Notes under the pieces: model-generated | Told to the model about the DNA's origin: nothing | The model's database searches: none | The model's input: only the letters and a program-made list of their open reading frames with translations | Position numbers and translations under genes: made by a program | Origin: Sisyra terminalis | Taxonomy: Eukaryota; Arthropoda; Insecta; Neuroptera; Sisyridae | DNA: 64,000 nt | Reading direction: 5' to 3' | Assembly (NCBI GenBank): GCA_958496175.1 | Contig: OY292276.1 | Coordinates: 15,642,001 to 15,706,000 of the forward strand | Part shown: piece after piece, positions 35,994 to 47,365 of the stretch | Position numbering within the stretch: position 1 is the stretch's first letter | Layout: each line of letters starts with the position of its first letter

Positions 35994-36870
35994 ATGGCAC
36001 AAATAATCCAATGGAACTGTAATGGATATTACCAACATCTCGAAGAACTAAAGCAGCTAACGGTCAAATACAACCCGATAGCGATCTGTATACAGGAGTC
36101 GCATCTTCTGCCAAAACAACACCAAACCCTGAAAGGATACACAACCTATAGAAGAGATTTCACAGAGGGGCTCGTGGCCTGCGGAGGAGTATTGACCATG
36201 ATTAACGAGAGATATGTAACCAAGGAAGTTCCTATCAACACAAGTACCCAAGCTAGTGCAGTGACTATGGACTACTCCCCAAATCATAAACTGACATTGT
36301 GCAACCTATATTTTCCCAAAAGTGTCCAGGATGTGAATGAAATTCAAAGCATCATAACCCAACTTCCAAAACCATTTATTATCGTTGGAGATTTCAATGC
36401 CCACAACCTTATATGGGGCTCAGACAGGACTAATAAGGGAGGAAAAATTATTGAATTGATCCTTAACAGAAATAGTGAGTTGGTTTTATTAAACGACAAA
36501 AGTCCAACACACTTAACCTTGGCGAGTGGAAAGTTTTCCGCAATTGATCTTACTCTCTGCAGCACAGATATAGCACCAACACTAAATTGGAACACGCACA
36601 ATGACCTATGTGCCAGTGACCACTATCCAATAATCATCCAAACCTCATGGACGGAAACCCAGATTACTCAAAGAAACCCTAATTGGCAAACAAAAAGAGC
36701 AGACTGAGAAAAATTTAAAGCTCTTACGAACATGTCAAATAATGTTATCAAAAATAACATCAATGATACTATAAAAACCTTTACAAGTATAGTCATCGAA
36801 GCAGCCAACCAATCAATACCTCGCTCCTGTAATACCCTAAAAAAGAATCCAGTTCCTTGGTGGTCAAAAG
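35994..36870 (+). pseudogene. LINE ORF2: APE-type endonuclease domain, truncated
   Basis: The first 237 codons form a nearly complete apurinic-type endonuclease with its catalytic residues: WNCNG (N8), QES (E35), GDFNAHN (D133, N135, H137), SAIDLTL (D185) and SDH (208-210). This domain nicks the target DNA to start reverse transcription. A TGA at 36705-36707 interrupts the frame, but coding continues (KFKALTNMSNN...) to NPVPWWSK at 36870, the usual linker before the RT. There the target duplication begins, so the RT was never copied in this orientation. The motif style suggests the Jockey/I group. Confidence 0.85.
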
Positions 36871-37346
36871 AAATATGATTTTTGATCACGCTAGTTGGTA
36901 ATATGCGAAATAATTAAAGTTTGTACAGGAAAGTTAAGCCCAATCAAAAATATGGATCCAAAATAAAATAGCTCTTACTTAAGATTTTAAACCTAAAACC
37001 TATAGTGCGTCTATTAATATGGCCAGGGACTGTAGACTGTAGATTTAATGGCATTTTTAATAATTTATAAAGCAACCACGAATGTGCCAAATTTTGGTAC
37101 ACGGAAAAAATAACCAAGTTGAATAAAGTTAATAATTAATTAAACAAATATAAAAGTTTGATTATATATTACTTAAATCTTGTTCAGATTTTAAAAATAA
37201 AAGCAAACAGCTATTTTCACTTTAGTTTTGTTAAATAAAAAGATGTGAATAATTGAAGTACTATGCAAATGTATTAATCTGTAAAATACGTAACTATTCA
37301 TCAATTAAGCTTTTAAAATTTTTGAAATATTGATGATTAAAATGAA

Positions 37347-37721
37347 ATGCTAAAAAACGACCAGATTTGTTTTTATATCTCTGTTATTGCCGATAAATTT
37401 TGCAGAGAACGGCGAAATAGATCAAGCATTATTCATTGCATAAGTTATGAGCGCCTCATGAGACTCCCCCATGTGAAAGATGTATTTTCATCTAGATGCA
37501 AGTGCATTGAAAAACGTGTGATATGCAATCTCACGAGACGTGGACATCTTTACGTACGTGGGGCCGAGCACCTGTATGCACTTGTATGTGTCGGCATGGT
37601 TCGAAATGATAAACGATCTTTGGTCTGGTTCACAATACTAATAAAGGTGCGGGCCGCCCGAACCCACTCGGGGGCCATCATTGCACACTGTGGTTCATTC
37701 CGAAACATACACTCTTTATGA
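37347..37721 (+). CDS. Unrecognised 124-codon frame in a G+C-rich island
   Basis: The frame starts at ATG and runs 124 codons without a stop, the longest non-transposon frame here. The protein is cysteine-, arginine- and histidine-containing but matches no family I know. The open frame may simply reflect the local G+C rise, which lowers stop frequency. The island contains GTACGTACG-like words and GGTGCGGGCCGCCCG near 37650, and could equally be a regulatory block. A chance origin or non-coding function is at least as likely as a gene. Confidence 0.2.
   Translation: MLKNDQICFYISVIADKFCRERRNRSSIIHCISYERLMRLPHVKDVFSSRCKCIEKRVICNLTRRGHLYVRGAEHLYALVCVGMVRNDKRSLVWFTILIKVRAARTHSGAIIAHCGSFRNIHSL
37664..37675 (+). 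promoter_or_regulatory. CTCF-like core motif
   Basis: CCACTCGGGGGC differs at one position from the vertebrate CTCF core CCACTAGGGGGC. A single motif match is weak, but it sits in the only G+C-rich island of this region. Confidence 0.2.
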
Positions 37722-38559
37722 ATAGATTATTTCCTATATTAAATTAATTTTCATTTCTCTATAATCGTATGTGATATGTCACCCAGTTATGCTATTTAAT
37801 AGACGTATTATTTTACGGTAATTTATTACGGGTAATTTGCCTAAGCTGAATAAATAACAAGTATGGATTTTTCATTTTTTAATGTGGTTACTGATATTTA
37901 GGGAAAAAGTGGCTCGAAAGAACCAGTTTTGAAAAAAGGGAAAAAAAATTACGAAGAAATAATTTAACATTAAATTTAAAGCACAAATTGTAATTCTTTT
38001 CATTATGTACGTAATGTTATGTAATATTTTCCAAAAACAATAATATTTTCATTCTTCTAGTGATTTATAATGAGAAAAAAAAATCTTTCATAACATATAA
38101 ATTGAAAGAGCCAAGTACTTATCAAAAGATTTCGACAATAAATTAATAAAATATATTATTGGAAATATTATTTTTAATAGTTAAAAAGTAGTATCAAACG
38201 TTAATCCCAAAATAATTGTTCTTCTCAAGAAAATATTTATAGAGTAACCTTTTTCAATCATTTCACTTGCAGCTTCCTTTATTGTAGTCGAGGTCATTTA
38301 CTCATCTTTCGATTCACTGTTTTCTGAATAAAAAAAAATATTTTAATCGATTTCTTTCTCTTTTAAGTGATAAATATGGGATTAGAAATATTACTAAGCA
38401 TACCAAATTTGAAAGAATCGGTCATAAAAAAGGTAGAGCTTTTTCAAAAAATATTCTCTCAAACAAACCTTGCAAATAAGGAGGAAATTAAACCTATGTT
38501 TGAAAATTATTAACGATATTATAATACCTTATATACAACCTCGTCATCAAAAAAAAGGT

Positions 38560-39010
38560 CAACTTGGAATGGATGACGGACTGTATTCAAACCTAAAAGA
38601 TGTTACAAGATCATCGGCAGTAAAAAATACCATCAAATATTGGGTCTGTAAAATTACTGCATAATATGGAGGAACATTACCGAGTAAAAGTATAGTAAAG
38701 GGATGAAAAAGAATCATCCCTGACACTTACTACTGAAATACTTGGTCTGAATAACTGGTCACTGTGGAATTAAGAAGCTCCTGCATACAATGTGATAATA
38801 TAAGAGTGATCCAAAATACAGATTCTGTCAATCAGTGGATAAAACCACTTCTTACATTTTATGGGAATGTGGTACTGGGGATATCAAGTCTTGGAACTGA
38901 AATAGTCATAAAGCATTTACTGCATTGGTAGCTGAGTTTCATTCTGCTACTTGGTCTTAACTTTGTGAAGTAAGGACCCAGAAAACACAATAAGCACTGA
39001 AGTTCTAATG
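38560..39010 (+). pseudogene. LINE RNase H end and zinc tail relic
   Basis: Segments appear in the expected order in alternating frames: SSAVKNTIKYWV (38600s, end of the RNase H region), HWRNIT...SKGMKKNHP (38665-38715), ITGHCGIKKLLHTM (from about 38750) and KYRFCQSVDKTTSYILWECG (38815-38880, the C..C...H-type tail with some ligands lost). It aligns at nucleotide level with the minus-strand relic at 13.7-14.5 kb, including the shared GGAACTGAAATA and CTTAACT..GTGAAGTA..GACCCA words in the presumed 3' end. Multiple frameshifts make it non-functional. Confidence 0.7.
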
Positions 39011-39479
39011 TTGATGTTCAATTAACTTCATACTGGAAATTCCAGCTCAATAAACAAAATGCTTTATTCATTCATCAAATCATACTAAAGACTGTTGTTA
39101 GATTTTTAGAGTTAATTGCTAAAAAAACAAATAAAGTGAATTCAAAAATAAACTCAATTGTGACAAATTTTTCAAAACGTTGTGCCACTATTTATTTTCG
39201 ATAAAATATTAATTTTTTGTGGATTTCAGTTGACCATTGTTGCTTTTTTAAAATGGTAATTTATACATTATTTGTTCGAAATTCCCGCGTAAATTATAAT
39301 GGATATTTTAAAGCATGACTTTTTATACCACCTGAATTTATCTATCCGTTTATATGTTTTATACATTTATTTCTCTTATATTTTTCCACTAGTTATCATA
39401 ATTGAAGTATTTAGAATCGAATTGAATTTCTTCTTTATAAAAAATGTTACACTAAATACCAACAAAATTTGATAGCCAA

Positions 39480-39513
39480 AAATTGGCTATACTTACAGAA
39501 TTGGCTATACTTA
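39480..39513 (+). repeat. Adjacent duplication AATTGGCTATACTTA
   Basis: The 15-mer occurs twice, separated by CAG, immediately before the SINE. It may be a slipped or nested target duplication. Confidence 0.7.
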
Positions 39514-39673
39514 AGCCTACTGGTGGTTCAGTGGTCAAGGAGACCACTCTAAAACCTATAGGTATTGGGTTCAAATTTTATTACGGGCAAATTTTCAGCA
39601 TTTCTTACTTAAGAAATTTTTACATACACTAGAGTCGCCAATAGCCTTAATAGTAAAAAAGTAACAGTAAATA
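39511..39673 (+). mobile_element. tRNA-Gly-like SINE with hairpin tail
   Basis: The head TGGTGGTTCAGTGGT (39521-39535) matches the D-arm/A-box region of tRNA-Gly. A B box is recognisable as GGGTTCAAATTTT (39567-39579). The 3' tail AGAGTCGCC...AGCCTTAATAG...GTAACAGTAAATAA corresponds to the LINE 3' end at 35.05-35.09 kb and to the SINE tail at 62.39-62.43 kb, suggesting the LINE machinery mobilised it. It is not a functional tRNA because the anticodon and acceptor stems are not maintained. Confidence 0.7.
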
Positions 39674-42600
39674 ACTACTTTAAAAATGCACTTAAAAATC
39701 GCACATATACGAAAGCAAAATAGACATATACATTTTACTGAATAGAGGAATGAATATTAAAATATTTTTAAACAAAAGAAATAGCAGTTAATTGCCAGCG
39801 AAGCGCGTTTGTTTCATGGGTAAAAATTTTAAGTTGAAAAAAATTCCAAAAAAGTGTTATTTCTATATCCATCATAGGGGTTAAAATTGTCACAAAAGTA
39901 ATCATTGAATCCTTTTATTAAAATATCTTAATGTTTTACCTAACAAGATATTACTATAAACAACTACTTGCTTTTTTACTACAAGATCATGTTTAAACTT
40001 TTACATAAGTGTCTTACTAACTACGACTGGGAGGAGGGTGAAGTACAAATCCATGGGGCTGGAAGATTTTAAAGAATATGGAACCGGAATAATCATATTG
40101 ATTACTGTTGAGCCGTACCCGAAGTTGGAGCCATCAAAATGTATACTTTCTCTAACTTCTAACACTTTTATATTTAAAACTCTTAAAAAAATGCAGTGTA
40201 TACTCAAAAAATTCATTTTTGAACCATTTTTGGAATATAAAAGTTGCATTTAATTTAATATTGGATAGTAGCAATTCTTGATCAAAAGTTAAACTCATGA
40301 GGTGTTATAATTTATTTGTGAACTGCAACCGGAGTTGGAGATAGAATCAAACATTGGTTTCGGAACAGAAGCTGTAAGTTTAGTTTAAAAATAAATAGCT
40401 CCGAAGTTGGAACCGGAGCCTAAAATAATTTTATGTAGCTCTCTAACTCTCTTGTTAAAACAATGCAAGTTTTTGTCTAAATTAAGATTATTAAGATATT
40501 AACTTTTCTGAAACTATGGAACCCTTTGTTATCTTCTTAAGAATAAAGATTTGTATCGTTTTATCATAATGGTCTAATTAATTAGTTCAATCATGGTATT
40601 GATTCACCTTCGCCTACTTTACCTTACATTAGAACCTACTCTAATTTCGTGAAGCGTTATTTATGAAACTTCTTTTTATTTCTCTCTTATATATGCAAAA
40701 TAAAGTGGTATTACCTTAACATCCTCATTTTTAATAAGCAGTCAGATAAAATATAGCATATAACAGATGTTTGAGATTTCAAATTTAAATCTCCATGTTC
40801 CAGGAACAAACACGGTGTAAATCCAAAAGAAATCTTAGTCATATTAAAGTTAAGAACGGCATTAAAATGTCGTTAATCTTTTCAGTGTATAAAATGTCTG
40901 ATATAGTGATTTAACTGGTTGAAAATCCTGCATTCAATTCTCAATCTTGAAAAACATTTCTATATCACATAACTTGATTATTTTTATCACATTTGAATTT
41001 ACTCATGCGAAATGACTTTACTTGAAATATTGTCTTTGGATGTTTCAATGATGTGGCGTAGCCATTACACTCTGTCCAGTTCATTTTTCGCTCGTTTTCT
41101 CGCTGCTTTAATCCGACGTGATACTTAGTGATCCTTTACTGAATTTAATCCTACATTTACTCAACTATTACATTTAACCAGATAGCCAGAACATTCATTT
41201 AGTTCATTGAAGGCAAAGACCGAATTGTTGTTACTGTTTAAAAGAAATTGCTTAGCAAAAGTTTTTAAGAAAGGGAATAACATTGATTGTTGTAAAATAT
41301 GTGGATTATATCTTCAGTATTTTTCCACACCCCAAAAAAACACTATATGTCACTCCCAATAACATTAATTTCGCAATATTGATCACGAATTAAAATAGAA
41401 AACCATGTTTCGTTAATAACTAGAGCCTAGACAATATATGAACTTTCCAAATGCAAATCGTTCACAAATATACGATTAAATTGACTTTAACCTCGAAATG
41501 TGTTTTCGAACAATATTCAGCACTACCTAGAGTCAATTTTTGCACAATGAATACTCATAACTGTTAATAAGAAAGAGAAAAACTAATTCAAATAGCTATG
41601 ATTGATTTAAATTGAGCTTTAACTCTTACTCTGCAATTTATCATTGGTTATACATAACATTGATACAATTTAATAAAAACATATTTTGAATTCTTAATGT
41701 AGTGCAATATATTTTTGCATTCTTGATTTACTTTTTTTAACTAGTAGTGACATTTTTACATAAATGTCAACTAAACATAAATGTATGAATAAAATTAACA
41801 TATTAGTTAGGAAATACCAAGATGAGACTCATTATTAAATGCCATTTACACTTAGTTGCATTTAAAAAACAAGTTTTTTTTTCTTAAAAGGTTAACATTT
41901 TCTGAATAAACTATTGAAGTTTCCAAGACTAATATATAACTTATGGTAAATATTTTTTTCATTTTTGGCAATCAAATTTAATAGTAATAACATTGGTTGA
42001 TTTTAAGTATGTAAAAACTATAGTAAGGAATTAAATACATTGATGTGTTATGCTAGTTGCCAAAAGGTAGAGCATTACGTAAATTCCTCAACAATTAACC
42101 AGCTGGTACTCTGCTGATCCTTTGCCGTGTATCCACCGGTGGGTCACTATGATAAAAATATTAACTTTTTTTATTTTTTTACATTTAAAAAATTCTTAGC
42201 TATCAATTTACCTTAAAAGTAAATAAATAACGCTCACCTCTTGACTGAATGTAGATATAATTTAGAATTCAATCTTAGGTTTAATACGTGGCTGAAATAG
42301 AACCTCGCTAATCCGTCTTTAAAAGAAAATTAAACAAAGTTGGACAATAAGAAAGATTGTAATCGAGTTAATTAGCTCACCATTAATTGAAGACAAAATC
42401 CACACAATGTAAACATAAAAACATGAAATTCCAGTAGTTAAAAAAATCACTCATTAAATATAGGTACTGTATCGGAAAAAAGGCAAGTGAAATGAACCTG
42501 AAACAAAGAAAATATGTTATGTTCTGTTTTTTCCTTGTTTTGTTATCGCACAATCGTTATGAACTGCATAACATTGAGTAAACAAAAAGAGGTATTTATA

Positions 42601-43534
42601 TCGTTGGATAAAAATTAGATTAATCAATTGAGTTACCGTGTATTGTGGTAAAAATCGGAACAAAAATAACTTATAACAGTCGAATTTATAAAAACACGTC
42701 GCCTACATTAATACTAACGTCTATAAAAATTATTATGAACAAAATTAAAAATTTTCGAATCATTTCCTTAACCTTTCGGTAAATATTCATTTTAAGTATT
42801 TTTCCAAGAATTTTAATTTGATTCCTCAATATTTTCTTTTGACTTTATAATGTATACATTTTTTAATTTTCCGATTATTATTTACGTATTCATTTACGAT
42901 ATATGTTTACATTTTTCCCTCAATCCTTCAAGAACCAATTCTTGGAAAGGATATAGTCAATGAGCGGAAGATCAGGGAATTTAGTAGTTAAGAAATTTGC
43001 CTAGTGCCAAGAAATTTGCTAAAAAATATCTATAAACTCTAAAATTTATAAACTTTATGAATTGACCCAGCAAAGATATTCAATATTGCTTCCTAGAACA
43101 AAGATCTAGAATAAAATACTAAAATTTTGGAATTTTTTAACCCAACTTACTATCGTCCAAAAAATGATGACTGGAAAGCGTAAAAAAAGTCTGAATTAAT
43201 TGAATGGTTTGATTATAAATTTAAATATGAATTAATAATGTTTTTTTAATAATTAATTAACTATTATTTAGCGTTATAAATCCTATAACAAAACCCCTCC
43301 CGCACTTGATGTTAATTGTTTTTTGCTTAATTTGATTATGTAGGTACAGTAATAAACATACAAAACAAGAAAGTTTAAATTTTGGATTGAAATATTAAAT
43401 TTATATTATTTTAACTGGATGTTTTTAAAAATATTTCTGGAATGTATTTTCCTATATCTATCAAGAAACTTAATATATGCTCAGTACAGTAAACGATGAG
43501 CGCCTAGTCAATATCTTATAACAGCACCCACTTA
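39674..43534. other. A+T-rich non-coding interval
   Basis: No gene recognised. A word resembling a hAT end (GTGGCGTAGCCA) at about 41052 has no partner. A G+C-richer patch at 42100-42155 includes CAGCTGGT and CCACCGGTGG but no reading frame. Confidence 0.4.
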
Positions 43535-43660
43535 TCAATGCAAGAGACAATTAGCCAATGGGATTACGATATTTAGAGATTTTCATTTGTTTTGATTATT
43601 GAAATTTTGAAAATTTAAAATAGCCACTCCCATACTCAATGTTAAATGCTTATACGAATA
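43535..43660 (+). repeat. Dispersed repeat, copy A
   Basis: A run from TCAATGCAAGAG through TTAGCCAATGGGATTACGATAT and TTCATTTGTTTTGATTATTG to CCACTCCCAT matches, in opposite orientation, 54885-55020 at roughly 85% over its core. It is an unclassified interspersed repeat; no terminal repeats were found. Confidence 0.7.
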
Positions 43661-43690
43661 CGTACATGTTAATTGGAGCATTTCGCACAT

Positions 43691-43698
43691 TGACGTCA
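43691..43698. promoter_or_regulatory. CRE-type palindrome TGACGTCA
   Basis: An exact 8-bp CREB/ATF consensus inside a short G+C-richer patch. A second exact copy lies at 59975-59982. Occurrence by chance is possible. Confidence 0.25.
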
Positions 43699-44559
43699 TT
43701 CGAGACCTATCAATACGAGTGCTTGAATTCTAATTAAAGCGTAAGATTTGAAATATAGATGGATAGCGAAAGCTTAAAATTAAGTTTGCTTAATTGGAAA
43801 AAACATTTCATTTAAATTAAAGGTTAATGAAATAATTGACGGGGAATATTATTTCAATTTAATGTAATAATATAGTGAAGATTGTGAAAAATTGCAGTAC
43901 CTGATCAGTTTTAAATTTGTAAAATAAAAATGAAATAATCCAATTAATTATTCTCTTAATTTATTTTAAAAAAAATCGAAAGAAAAATATGAATTGTATA
44001 GTTGTATATCTGAAATTATTATAATTTTTTATGTTTACATTTATGTAAATATTCATATTAAATAGTAGCAAAAGATATTAAGGGCGGAAGTGGTTTTTCT
44101 TTGGACTATCTAATACTCATTCAAAAAAAAAAATAATAATTAAAATCCCATTATGAATATGCTTTCAAAAATGAGATGAATATGTAAAACTTTTTTTTTT
44201 TGGTTTTCAAAGAATATTTGGTTTATAGATTTCATAAATATATATCTATCGTATATTTGTTACTTTTATACAAAAGGCTTTATGTTCTACTAAATCAGTG
44301 ATTTTTCAAATGGACGGCGTGGTCAAGGGGACTTCGGAGCTATATTCAGGGAGCCTCGAAATATTTCTATAATAATAATTAATAGTACATAAAAAAGTAC
44401 TGCTGGTTACTGAAGTTTAATATTTTAAGGGAGGGAAGCCTTGGAATTTGTTTGCTATTAAAAGGACAAAAGTTTGAGAAGCACTACCTTAAATTATACA
44501 AGAAAATAGATCAAACAGTTAAGTATATTCTTAGATTTTTTTTCCTTTTTTTCACTCGT

Positions 44560-44582
44560 ATTATTATTATTATTATTATTTT
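44560..44582. repeat. (ATT)n microsatellite
   Basis: About seven consecutive ATT units followed by a T-run. Confidence 0.85.
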
Positions 44583-47365
44583 TTTGTACAAAACTAATTG
44601 AGATAGAGATCTTAGAATTCCAGGATCTTAGAACCTTTTTAATACCTACACAGCTCTTAAGTTTCATAAGTTTCATTGAAATACCACCACGCAAACCCCT
44701 ACAGTCTACAACCTTTGTAATTTTTTCATAATACGAAATCAAGCAATAAATGATATTGCCACGAGCAACGATAACCACTTATACAAAATTAGAAGTAATT
44801 TTTCTTACCCAACAGGTAATTTTTTTGGAAAGAAAAATAATCCTTTATTGATGTTATAAAAAAATAGGATCAATAGTCAAAGAAAAATGAAATAATAACA
44901 TTTAAAACCAACTTATTCTAATACTCCTTCAGTTTTTATGCCATTACGCTTCAGACAGGTATTGTTCTATTCGCGGATTTCTGTAGATATTATTCTTAAT
45001 ATATTTCCAATATTTTATGGAACTGATCCTACAAAAAGTAAAAATAAATAAAATAAAATTTATTTCGTTTGAACAGATCTTTTATCAAACAAAAACGTCA
45101 AGCTCAGGTGTACGCTGTAAACGTGAATCTGTTTATCAGTAATGCTCAGGTGCATTATATCTACAAAAGAAATAAAAGTTGGCATAAAAAATCAAATAAA
45201 TTCAATTTCTTGAAAATCGATTTCACTGCAATATAACTGCACGGTGGTGAATTTATCGACAAATTCCATAGCAAATTTGTATGAGCATTTAGTAAAAGTT
45301 GAATTATTGCGTTTAATATGCATTTTAAGAGGAATAATTTACTGATGATTTACTTGTTTTAGTTAATTTTTTATCGATTTTATTTATGATTTATACATGT
45401 TCGGTGTGTCATACAATATACAATTATTGCAATTGAACTACAACAAGCCGTTGATCAAACATCCGTATGATTAATGTGATTGATGTCTGAATTATAATTG
45501 ATGAAATGATTTATGAACTTTATATATATAATAAAATTTGAACAAAAAAAAAAAAAATGTTCGCAACTTTAAAAAATAGCGAACGCTATTTATTGCAGTC
45601 CTGCATACTTGCAAGTTTGTAATTTTAATTGCACTCATATATCTTCATTGCTCAATCATTAGTGTTGCATACAAATTGAACACCCGCAAGCATAATTTCT
45701 GAATATTCTTAAATAATGAATTGAACTGTGGGTAGTCCGATAAGATTTAAATGCATTCAATGCATTTCTTCTCTTTGTCCTGTGGATAAATTTATTTCAT
45801 TTCAATGTTAATTAAAAATGGCAAATTATCATTCCATTTTTGTGAATCAAAATTCATTTGGGTGAACGGAAACGTGTTTTCGGGAATGATTGAGATTAAA
45901 TAAATGACCTTTCCTGGGAAGGTGTGGTTTAGTTGGGATTTAATTAATGTATGGCAGATGCAATGCTTAAATCTGCCAATCAAATTGTTCAAATTGGAGC
46001 ATTAATTACGTTAATTCAATTATTTTCTTGTATATTTTATAGTTATTGCAAGTTGTTCAATTAATTGAAATGTTTTTTTTTTTAATTTAATTAAAAATAT
46101 CACGTCCTTCAGCATTTTGATACATTTTTACTATCTTAATTTTAAACGAAATGTCATGTGTGAAATGTTGAAATCAATAAATCTTTACCAAAGAATAATT
46201 GTGACAAAATATCGGATGTGACACATATTTCGTTACATTAAAGCCTAAAGAAAGATTTTCAGCCTAAGGCTATCATGTCATAAAAAGAAGTAAATAACAA
46301 AATAGATTTTGTTAAACTTTGAAAAAAAAAATACAGGAACAATAATTTGGGAGACCATTCTAAACATTTAACAATAATTACTTTAAAACATATATATTTT
46401 TCATAACAAAAAGGTTTTTTGAATTATAACGGGTTACATTTAATTTAAAACTATCTAATCTTTTAACTAAAATCATTCGAAGTTCTCAATCTTTACAATT
46501 AAAAATATCCTTCGCTCGTAAAGAAGGACGAGTTTTTCTACATTTACTACTGATTCCTTTTCTTTGTCGCGATTTATAATTGAAAAAAGGTACAGTAAAT
46601 TTTTTGACTATATCAATATCATTGACGTAAAGCTATGGAAGAGATCATTTAAGTATTTTAAATTACATTCAAAATCTAATGATTTATCGCTTTGATCGAT
46701 GAAAAATATGCTCATTCTTACACAATCATATTGGTGTTTCCAAAAAAGAGCATATTTTTTTAATATTTGCATTCGCAGTTAGTCATGCGAAAATAATACG
46801 AACGTATTTGAAGAAGAGAAAAACATTTTTTTAATGAAATAACCTTGCGATTCTGAAGAATAATATTTTTAATGAAAAAAGCCCCTGAGTAGATGTCAAC
46901 CAACAAGGTTTTGGGGATTTGTTATTTATAAGCAGGTATGGAGAGGCTTACAATTATTTTTATATTTTGCTGATAAAGAGGAAAATTTTGATTTTATTTT
47001 CAAAGAAAAATATAAAAATGATCAACCAATGGATTCTAAATTATGGATAAAATAGTATCAAAATATACCACAAAGTAACTCGTTTATATTATACTCTAAT
47101 AAAAGAAAAAATACATAAAATCAAATTTCAAGGGAGATTTTTATAGATGCTCAATTGATATTTGATATGGACGAAGTTTGGATTATTTTATCGGTAAATC
47201 TCAGAGCTTGCTTAGTCGACCACTTGTTATCTCTGTAAAAAATTAGCTTTTGCTAAATGTAATTTTATACCGCGATAACTATTGTAGTTGCCAGCTAACA
47301 GAAGCTCTAATATTTAGCGATCGAGGAGCACAAACTTCGTTCCCATTTTTAACACAGAACTGAAC

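Larger units (their letters stand above)
35020..36881. mobile_element. Jockey-like LINE insertion with internal inversion (twin priming)
   Basis: The insertion is bracketed by the direct repeat AAATATGATTT (35020-35030 and 36871-36881), a LINE-style target duplication. Immediately inside the left copy is a poly-T run to 35049: the poly-A tail of a minus-strand insertion. This is followed by the reverse complement of a LINE 3' end. From about 35160 the orientation flips and ORF1 and ORF2 sequence reads on the + strand, stopping abruptly at the right target copy. A 3' end in one orientation joined to an inverted 5' segment is the known outcome of twin priming during target-primed reverse transcription. 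The copy is dead: 5'-truncated ORF1, no RT. Confidence 0.85.
34559..37034. mobile_element. Tc1-like element carrying a nested LINE
   Basis: The left end at 34561 reads CAGTCCCTGGTCATATTA and continues TTAGACACACTTAAGGTTTTA. The right end (37032, reverse complemented) reads CAGTCCCTGGCCATATTA and continues ATAGACGCACTATAGGTTTTA. Both ends are flanked by TA (34559-34560, 37033-37034). This gives a terminal repeat of about 38 bp with few mismatches, which fits Tc1/mariner. Removing the LINE insertion (one target copy kept) leaves about 620 bp, so the host is a MITE-sized or deleted copy. No transposase motif could be confirmed in the remaining parts. Confidence 0.8.
37035..38559. other. Non-coding interval with a G+C-richer island at 37.35-37.72 kb
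   Basis: Apart from the island (separate entry), the interval is A+T-rich and holds no recognisable gene or element. Confidence 0.45.
43661..47365. other. A+T-rich non-coding interval
   Basis: No gene recognised. It contains TGACGTCA (43691-43698) in a small complex patch, an (ATT)n run, and several homopolymer tracts. Confidence 0.45.

Noticed and set aside
36890..37020. Possible decayed continuation of LINE ORF2 after 36870
   Set aside because: The 11-bp target duplication begins at 36871, and the sequence after it leads into the Tc1-like right end, so it belongs to the host element.
38470..38664. 64-codon plus-strand frame taken as a gene
   Set aside because: Its C-terminal part (SSAVKNTIKYWV) is LINE coding sequence continuous with the RNase H relic; it starts at TTG and is not an independent gene.
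41045..41065. GTGGCGTAGCCA resembling a hAT terminus
   Set aside because: No partner terminus, no G+C-rich subterminal hairpin and no target duplication nearby.
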